Assembly: GCF_030534315.2 (NCBI RefSeq)
Contig: NZ_CP130558.2
Coordinates: 2,470,501-2,534,500 of the forward strand
Origin: Thermoanaerobacterium sp. CMT5567-10
GTDB lineage: Bacteria > Bacillota > Thermoanaerobacteria > Thermoanaerobacterales > Thermoanaerobacteraceae
Length of the DNA: 64,000 nt
Direction of reading: 5' to 3'
Part shown: positions 58,912 through 64,000 of the stretch, one piece after another
Layout of the letters: each line of letters opens with the position of its first letter
How positions within the stretch are numbered: position 1 is the stretch's first letter
Notes under the pieces: generated by a model
The model's input: the letters and a program-made list of their open reading frames with translations, nothing else
Told to the model about the DNA's origin: nothing
Database searches by the model: none
Position numbers and translations under genes: made by a program

Positions 58912-60273
58912 TTGGTACATACTTTTTCGTTAAATGGATATAATTTTGCAGTCGATGGAAACAGTGGAGCTATACATATGCTTGATAATATAGGTTATGA
59001 TATATTGAAAGGTAAAGATGAATTTCCTTCATACGAAGAAGTAGCTGATGGTTTGAAATACAAGTATTCAATAGACGAAATCAAAGAAACGTATAATGAA
59101 TTAAAAGAATTAGAAAACGAAGGATTGTTATTTGCATCTCTAAAAGAGCTTGAAAATTCTGCTTCACATTTTGTTGCTAAGGATAGCGTTAAGGCACTAT
59201 GTTTACATGTTTCCCATGATTGTAATTTAAGATGTGAATATTGTTTTGCTTCAAAAGGAGATTACAATACTGGGCGAAAATTGATGAGCAAAGAAGTTGC
59301 ATTTAAAGCGGTTGATTACTTGGTAAAAAATTCTACGGGAAGGCGTAATATTGAGATTGACTTTTTCGGTGGAGAACCGCTTTTGAATTTTGATGTTGTA
59401 AAAGCAGTTGTTAATTATGGGCATTCGCTGGAAGATAAATTTAACAAGAAATTTTATTTTGCAATCACTACAAATGGAACATTGCTGGATGATGAAAAAA
59501 TAAAATTTCTAAATAAAAATATGGATAATGTAGTAATAAGTATTGATGGAAGAAAAGAGATACATGATGAAATTCGACATTATGCATCTGGAAATGGAAG
59601 CTACGATAAAATAGTTCCTTTAGCAAAAAAACTTGTTGAAGAAAGAAATGGCAAAAGCTATTTTATACGTGGTACATTTACAAAAAAGAATAAAGATTTT
59701 TCAAAGGATGTATTTCATTTAGCAGATTTAGGATTTAGAGAGATATCTATTGAACCTGTTGTTGGGACAGGAGATGAAATTTATTTTGATGAAACTGATT
59801 TACCAGAAATATTAGATGAATACGAAAATCTTGCAAAATTATATGTTGAAAGATTAAAAAGCGGTAAATCATTTCGCTTTTATCATTTCAATTTAGATTT
59901 ATACAATGGACCGTGCCTGTTAAAGAGGATTACTGCATGTGGAGCTGGATATGAATATTTAGCCGTATCACCAGAAGGAGATATTTATCCGTGTCATCAA
60001 TTTGTAGGACAAGAAGAATTTATCATTGGTAATATAAATGATGGCATAACGAACGTAGAATTAAAAGATAAATTTAAAAACAACAATATTTTTGCTAAAG
60101 AAGAGTGCAAAAATTGTTGGGCAAAGCTGTTTTGCTCAGGTGGATGTCACGCTAATGCATACTTTACAAATAAAGATATTTCAAAACCAAATGAGATTGC
60201 TTGCATACTGCAAAAGAAAAGAATAGAGTGTGCTATAATGGTACAAGCTGCTCTTAATAATGTACAATTATAG
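58912..60273 (+). CDS. SCIFF-maturase-like radical SAM/SPASM protein
   Basis: A 453-residue radical SAM enzyme closely resembling the thioether-forming maturase of SCIFF peptides (CteB/ScfB). N-terminal RiPP-recognition-like domain [14 protein letters not shown]...[11 protein letters not shown] (about 1-85), cluster motif CNLRCEYC near residue 102-109, FFGGEPLLN, then a SPASM domain with [19 protein letters not shown] and the final [17 protein letters not shown] start with AGGAGGAAGG upstream. Unlike canonical loci, no six-cysteine SCIFF gene precedes it; the 30-bp gap to the flavoprotein gene has no ORF. Peptide substrate unknown. Confidence 0.88.
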   Translation: MVHTFSLNGYNFAVDGNSGAIHMLDNIGYDILKGKDEFPSYEEVADGLKYKYSIDEIKETYNELKELENEGLLFASLKELENSASHFVAKDSVKALCLHVSHDCNLRCEYCFASKGDYNTGRKLMSKEVAFKAVDYLVKNSTGRRNIEIDFFGGEPLLNFDVVKAVVNYGHSLEDKFNKKFYFAITTNGTLLDDEKIKFLNKNMDNVVISIDGRKEIHDEIRHYASGNGSYDKIVPLAKKLVEERNGKSYFIRGTFTKKNKDFSKDVFHLADLGFREISIEPVVGTGDEIYFDETDLPEILDEYENLAKLYVERLKSGKSFRFYHFNLDLYNGPCLLKRITACGAGYEYLAVSPEGDIYPCHQFVGQEEFIIGNINDGITNVELKDKFKNNNIFAKEECKNCWAKLFCSGGCHANAYFTNKDISKPNEIACILQKKRIECAIMVQAALNNVQL

Positions 60274-60286
60274 AGGGAGGATTTTT

Positions 60287-60484
60287 ATGGCGTTAAGGTA
60301 TATTAGGAAAATTGGAGATCCTATATTATATAAAAAAGCAAAACAAGTCGAAAAAATAGATGATCATGTATTAATGAATTTAGATGATATGTCAGAAACT
60401 ATGTACAATGCTGATGGGGTTGGATTAGCTGCAAATCAGATTGGGATTTTAAGAAGGCTGGTTGTTGTTATTGACATAAGTTAA
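60287..60484 (+). pseudogene. N-terminal fragment of peptide deformylase
   Basis: 65 codons starting at ATG 60287 behind GAGGGAGG. It begins [16 protein letters not shown] and reaches motif I ([10 protein letters not shown]), as in functional deformylases, but stops at 60484 before motif II (EGCLS) and the HExxH zinc site. No continuation is found downstream, so it is a truncation. Frame overlaps the radical SAM gene region only in the upstream spurious extension. Confidence 0.8.
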
Positions 60485-60564
60485 TAATAGTGACATCCTA
60501 TAATTAGGAAATGGTCATAAGGCCATAATAAAGTAAATAATTTTTAAAGCCATATTTCACTCCC

Positions 60565-60600
60565 TAGCTGTTAGCAATTAGCCTGCTAACAGCTATTTTT
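60565..60600 (+). terminator. terminator of the Mrp-radical SAM unit
   Basis: TAGCTGTTAGCA/TGCTAACAGCTA stem (60565-60595) followed by TTTTT. Confidence 0.88.
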
Positions 60601-60630
60601 GAATAAAAATAAAGATAATGTAACGGAATT

Positions 60631-60690
60631 ATTGACATATGACAAAAATAGTTATATATTAATATATATAGTGATATTAACATATGTTAT
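60631..60690 (+). promoter_or_regulatory. second TTGACATATG promoter/dyad
   Basis: ATTGACATATGA (60631-60642) is identical to the 12 bases at 56509-56520. The -35 TTGACA (60632-60637) is again followed by a 17-nt spacer and TATATT (60655-60660). A right-hand AACATATGTTAT (60679-60690) is an imperfect inverse of the left arm. CATATG cores are 45 bp apart here and 40 bp apart at the first site. Confidence 0.7.
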
Positions 60691-60709
60691 TTATGAAAGG
60701 AGATTAGAT

Positions 60710-61416
60710 ATGAAAAAGTATGACGTACTTATTATTGGAGGTGGTCCTGCTACGCTGAGTGCATGCCGAGTTTTTGGTAATAATAACCATGATCTATCAA
60801 TAGGACTTGTCAGACAGGAAGACCACAGTCTTATATATTGTGCTATGCCATATGCAGTTGAGGGTATAATAGAGCCAGAAAAAACATTTAAAAGCGACAA
60901 GATGGTTACAGATAAGATAATGGTGTTGAATTAATTAGGGGCGTTGCTGAAAATGTCAATTTTAAATCTAAAGAAGTAACTCTAAAAGATGGCAATGTAA
61001 TTAAATACGATAAACTTATAATTGCAATCGGTGTAATACCTTTTATTCCAAATATACCAGGTATTAATCTTAAAAATGTAACAACTTTTAAGACAGAGGA
61101 TGAACTTTTAAGAATAAAAGATGCTACTAAAAATCTACAAAAAGCTGTTGTGATAGGTGCTGGAGCTATAGGAATAGAACTTGCACAAGCATTAAATGCG
61201 GTTGGCATAAAAACATATCTTATAGATATGATGGATCATATATTACCACAACTTGTTGATAATGATATGATTGAAGAAGGACAAAGACTAATAATTGAGA
61301 ATGAAAGATTTACGATTTGCGAATTGGTGGGACAGGGTTTATTTATAGGAAAAGCTATGGGTAAAGAGAGCCAAAAAAATAAAAGAAGAATGGGGGAAAA
61401 TTCCGATAACTGCTAA
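60710..61416 (+). pseudogene. FAD/NAD-dependent pyridine nucleotide-disulfide oxidoreductase, degraded
   Basis: Starts at ATG 60710 behind AAAGGAGA: VLIIGGGPATLSACR (FAD fold) and IYCAMPYAVEG with a cysteine at the usual redox position of CoA-disulfide reductase/NADH oxidase enzymes. A frameshift near 60911-60919 stops the frame at 60934; the protein resumes in the next frame (NGVELIRGVAENV..., AIGVIPFIPNIPG, VVIGAGAIGIELAQALNAVG) and loses similarity after about 61305. The C-terminal dimer domain is missing. It is the first gene behind the second TTGACATATG promoter. Confidence 0.82.
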
Positions 61417-61471
61417 AAATTTGGATACTGTTGAAGAAGCAGTTGAACAATATGCTAAAAATGAATTATAA
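61349..61471 (+). pseudogene. C-terminal gene fragment, family not recognised
   Basis: An open frame after a TAG at 61346, different from that of the preceding oxidoreductase, with coding-like content: AKKIKEEWGKIPITAKNL then DTVEEAVEQYAKNEL and stop. No start codon or ribosome site. It looks like the tail of a separate gene whose 5' part was deleted. Confidence 0.45.
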
Positions 61472-61481
61472 AAAAGAAAGA

Positions 61482-61566
61482 AGGTGGTATTGCATATATA
61501 AATTCTGATAAATGCAAAAATTGTAGAAGGTGCGTTGCTATATGTCCTGCTGGAGCAATTTCTTAA
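61482..61566 (+). pseudogene. ferredoxin-like fragment
   Basis: SDKCKNCRRCVAICPAGAIS followed by a stop gives one complete CxxCxxCxxxCP motif, but no start codon or second motif is present. Remnant of an iron-sulfur protein gene behind the second TTGACATATG promoter. Confidence 0.6.
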
Positions 61567-61634
61567 GGCTATATTAAAGAAAAAAGTATCTATTTTAAAT
61601 TTTGATGGTTTTGAAGGTATAAGTTATGTTTATC

Positions 61635-61665
61635 AGCTAGTACTGGAGTGTACTAGCTTTTTCCT
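61635..61665 (+). terminator. intrinsic terminator
   Basis: AGCTAGTAC-TGGAGT-GTACTAGCT stem (61635-61658) followed by a T-rich run. Confidence 0.85.
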
Positions 61666-61732
61666 TTATTATAAAACCAAAGCAATAAAGTTTTGGAAAA
61701 TTTTATAGTTATTTTGCTTAAATTATCAAAAC

Positions 61733-61780
61733 TTGTTTTGTTTTCTTTTTCGTGTTATAATTTTTAAAAAAGTAACACGA
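61733..61780 (+). promoter_or_regulatory. promoter with inverted-repeat operator for the metal-chelate ABC importer
   Basis: TTGTTT (61733-61738), 17-nt spacer, TATAAT (61756-61761). TCGTGTTA (61750-61757) and TAACACGA (61773-61780) form a perfect 8-bp inverted repeat with a 15-nt gap that overlaps the -10 and start point, as expected for a repressor site. Confidence 0.65.
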
Positions 61781-61830
61781 TAATATATATACGTATACAT
61801 TATACAAAATTTATGCGGAGGTATAATCGA

Positions 61831-62970
61831 ATGTTAAATAAGCTTAAAAAATTCAATGTGTTTTTGGTTGTTTTGCTTATTTTTTCTATTTCTCTGTCAG
61901 GTTGTAGCAGATCTCAGAACCAACAGAGAACTTCTAATATTTCTAAGCAAAATGGTCAAACAGTTACTGTTACAGATTTGGTGGGACGCCAAATTAGAAT
62001 AAAACTTCCTGTTAAAAAAGTTGTTGCCATTGGACCTGGTGCATTAAGGCTTATTACATATATCGATGGAGTAAATAGAGTATCTGGAGTTGAAAATATA
62101 GATAAAAAGCTTACTGATGGAAGAACTTATAACATGGTTTTTTATAATGAACTTAATAAACTTCCTGTTATAGGTCAGGGTGGACCAGATTCTGTTCCTG
62201 ATGCAGAAAATTTAGTTCAAGCAAATCCAGATGTAATATTTGTTGCCTCTCTTCTAGACAAGTCAAAAGCTGATGAGCTTCAAGCAAAAACGGGTATACC
62301 TGTAGTTGTTTTAAGCTATGGAAAGTTGGGTACATTTGATGAAGACGTATATACTTCTCTAAATGTTGTAGGCAAAATTATGGGCAAAGAGGATAGAGCG
62401 GAAAAATTAGTGAGCCAAATAAAAAAGATACAAGAAGATTTAAATTATAGAACAAAAGAAATACCAGATTATAAAAAACCAACGGTTTATATTGGAGCAT
62501 TAGGTTTTAAAGGCGGACATGGAATAGAAAGTACACAATGCAATTATCCGCCATTTGCAGCAATTCATGCAAAAAATGTGGCTGATACATTAAAACAAAA
62601 TGGAAGCATAGTTATAGAAAGAGAGAAACTATTATCATGGAACCCTGATATATTATTTGTTGATGAAGGAAATTTTGATTTAGTAAAGCAAGATTATCAG
62701 AAGAATCCTAATTTTTACAAAAGCTTGAAGGCTGTAAAAAATAATAATGTATATGGCATGCTTCCATACAATCAATATACAACAAATATTGAAACGGCTT
62801 TAGTAGATTCTTACTGGGCAGGAAAAGTACTTTATCCTGAACAATTTAAAGATGTTGACCCAGAAGTAAAGGCAAATGAAATATATACTTTATTTTTTGG
62901 AGATAAGGGTAAAAACGTATATAATGAAATGAAAAAGTTTTTTGGTGGGTTTGAAAAAATTAAATTTTAA
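61831..62970 (+). CDS. ABC transporter substrate-binding lipoprotein, siderophore/cobalamin type
   Basis: A 379-residue lipoprotein: signal peptide with lipobox LSGC, then two periplasmic-binding lobes of the FepB/BtuF class linked by a long helix (VTVTDLVGRQIRI..., NLVQANPDVIFVAS, GIPVVVLSYGK, LLSWNPDILFVDEG). Binds an iron chelate, haem or corrinoid outside the cell; which one is not decided by sequence. ATG at 61831 is 7 nt from GGAGG; the frame from 61813 includes that site. Read together with the FecCD permease that follows. Confidence 0.9.
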   Translation: MLNKLKKFNVFLVVLLIFSISLSGCSRSQNQQRTSNISKQNGQTVTVTDLVGRQIRIKLPVKKVVAIGPGALRLITYIDGVNRVSGVENIDKKLTDGRTYNMVFYNELNKLPVIGQGGPDSVPDAENLVQANPDVIFVASLLDKSKADELQAKTGIPVVVLSYGKLGTFDEDVYTSLNVVGKIMGKEDRAEKLVSQIKKIQEDLNYRTKEIPDYKKPTVYIGALGFKGGHGIESTQCNYPPFAAIHAKNVADTLKQNGSIVIEREKLLSWNPDILFVDEGNFDLVKQDYQKNPNFYKSLKAVKNNNVYGMLPYNQYTTNIETALVDSYWAGKVLYPEQFKDVDPEVKANEIYTLFFGDKGKNVYNEMKKFFGGFEKIKF

Positions 62971-63028
62971 TCATAATAGCGTTTTTATTTTAAACTGTGA
63001 AAAAATTAAAATTAAGGGAGATGTAGTT

Positions 63029-64000
63029 TTGAAGGAGACTTTTACAAATAGTATACCTGCAAGTTATAACAAATACATAAAAAGAAAAATTTTAATAATA
63101 TTTCTTGTAATATTGGTAACTATTTTACTTGCAATGTATGCCATAAATGCTGGTTCTGCTGGTATTAGTACATACGATGTAATTAAAACATTGATTGGTA
63201 AGGGCAGTGAAAGATTCAAAATTATTGTCTGGAATATTAGAATGCCGAGAGTTTTATCGGCTATTGTAGCGGGCACTGGACTTTCAGTAGCTGGTTGCGT
63301 GACACAGAGTATTTTAAGAAACCCTTTAGCATCACCATTTACTTTAGGAATTTCTCAAGGTGCTTCTTTTGGAGCTGCATTGGCTATTATAGTATTTGGA
63401 GCTGGAACTACTTCAAATCCTGATTCTGTGATTATAAATAATTCATATTTAGTGGTAATATTTGCCTTCTTGGGTTCAATGGGTGCTACATTGATTATTT
63501 TGATGCTTGCAAAGAATTTTAAAGTAACTCCTGAGGCTATGGTTTTAACAGGGGTAGCATTGGGTTCTTTGTTTTCTGCTATTACTATGATTTTACAGTA
63601 TTTCAGCGATGATGTGCAGGTAGCTTCAGTTGTATTCTGGACTTTTGGGGATATAGGAAGGACCTCATGGAGTGATTTAGCTATAATGTCAACAGTTGTG
63701 GGTCTTTCTTTAATATACTTTATGTTAAATCGCTGGAATTATAATGCTTTAGACAGTGGAGAAGAAACAGCAAAAGGTTTAGGAGTTGATGTTGAAAGGA
63801 TAAGATTGATTGGAATGTTTATTGCATCTTTAATCGCTGCAACAATAACTTCTTTTGTTGGTATTATTGGCTTTATTGGACTTGTTGGTCCTCACATAAT
63901 GAGAAGATTGATTGGTAGCGATCATAGATTTTTAATTCCAGCATCTTCTGCAATAGGAAGTTTAATACTTTTGGCATCAGATACTTTAGGTAGAACTATA
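63029..64000 (+). CDS. FecCD-type ABC transporter permease, truncated by window end
   Basis: 324 codons without a stop to the window edge. TTG start behind AAGGGAG, 58 bp after the lipoprotein gene. Integral membrane permease with the FecCD features: IRMPRVLSAIVAGTGLSVAGCVTQSILRNPLASP (family signature near residue 75-110), FTLGISQGASFGA, TFGDIGRTSW, and the EAA-like loop GFIGLVGPHIMRRLIGSDHR that contacts the ATPase. Only about the last 20 residues appear missing; the ATPase gene would be expected next. Confidence 0.92.
   Translation, partial: MKETFTNSIPASYNKYIKRKILIIFLVILVTILLAMYAINAGSAGISTYDVIKTLIGKGSERFKIIVWNIRMPRVLSAIVAGTGLSVAGCVTQSILRNPLASPFTLGISQGASFGAALAIIVFGAGTTSNPDSVIINNSYLVVIFAFLGSMGATLIILMLAKNFKVTPEAMVLTGVALGSLFSAITMILQYFSDDVQVASVVFWTFGDIGRTSWSDLAIMSTVVGLSLIYFMLNRWNYNALDSGEETAKGLGVDVERIRLIGMFIASLIAATITSFVGIIGFIGLVGPHIMRRLIGSDHRFLIPASSAIGSLILLASDTLGRTI

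Noticed and set aside
61750-61780. BirA operator before the ABC importer
   Set aside because: Spacing is similar but the half-site lacks the TTAACC-type core, and the downstream genes are not biotin genes.

Overview
The window is AT-rich (low-GC) chromosomal DNA from an endospore-forming, saccharolytic, anaerobic Firmicute. Supporting signs are two alpha/beta-type small acid-soluble spore protein genes, many ferredoxin-type and radical-SAM proteins, a rubrerythrin, a PerR-type regulator, a SCIFF-maturase-like radical SAM enzyme (a Clostridia hallmark), an Axe2-like carbohydrate esterase, and strong Shine-Dalgarno sites with frequent TTG/GTG starts. The protein sequences look most like Thermoanaerobacterium/Thermoanaerobacter; that is recognition from memory, not a database search.

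Layout. 1-3.8 kb: oxidative/nitrosative-stress genes (FrdX-like ferredoxin behind a CRP/FNR-type palindrome, rubrerythrin), then an IS1634-family insertion sequence flanked by a 99-bp direct repeat, then a probable structured non-coding RNA. 3.8-16.2 kb: uridine-kinase-like protein, radical SAM protein, winged-helix regulator, ferredoxin, a spore protein, a Lon-like protease, queG-nth, a VanW protein, perR, a HAD phosphatase and acylphosphatase. 16.3-24.8 kb: rpoN followed by the lower-glycolysis operon cggR-gapA-pgk-tpiA-gpmI-eno with a recognisable CggR-type operator. 24.9-31.8 kb: secG, dgt, the macromolecular-synthesis pair dnaG-rpoD, tRNA-Asn and tRNA-Met, trmK and a Nif3-like gene. 31.8-36.3 kb: RNase P RNA, mnmA, deoD, manA, two tRNA-Val genes, an SGNH esterase and an atypical tRNA-Ala. 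36.4-45.4 kb: DUF3006/MBL pair, a GH18 pseudogene, lgt, a GAF protein, lemA/TPM pair, an old yellow enzyme, a NifU-like protein, a YcdB-like exported protein, a short spore protein, a sirtuin and a cold-shock protein. 45.5-46.2 kb: a five-tRNA array (Val, Asp, Phe, Gly, Cys) followed by an acyltransferase remnant. 46.3-56.3 kb: fetAB-type exporter, a REC-PAS-GGDEF protein, thioredoxin, a CMD protein, a gene graveyard with a MITE-like element, murJ, a membrane-anchored FAD oxidoreductase and a PIG-L pseudogene.

56.5-61.6 kb is the most unusual block: an operon of Mrp ATPase, DUF89 protein, iron-sulfur flavoprotein, a SCIFF-maturase-like radical SAM enzyme with no visible SCIFF peptide, and a truncated deformylase. 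It is read from a promoter whose -35 lies inside a TTGACATATG dyad. The same promoter/dyad architecture recurs about 4.1 kb downstream in front of a decayed FAD-oxidoreductase/ferredoxin locus. The window ends in a metal-chelate (siderophore/cobalamin type) ABC importer: binding lipoprotein, then a FecCD permease cut by the window edge.
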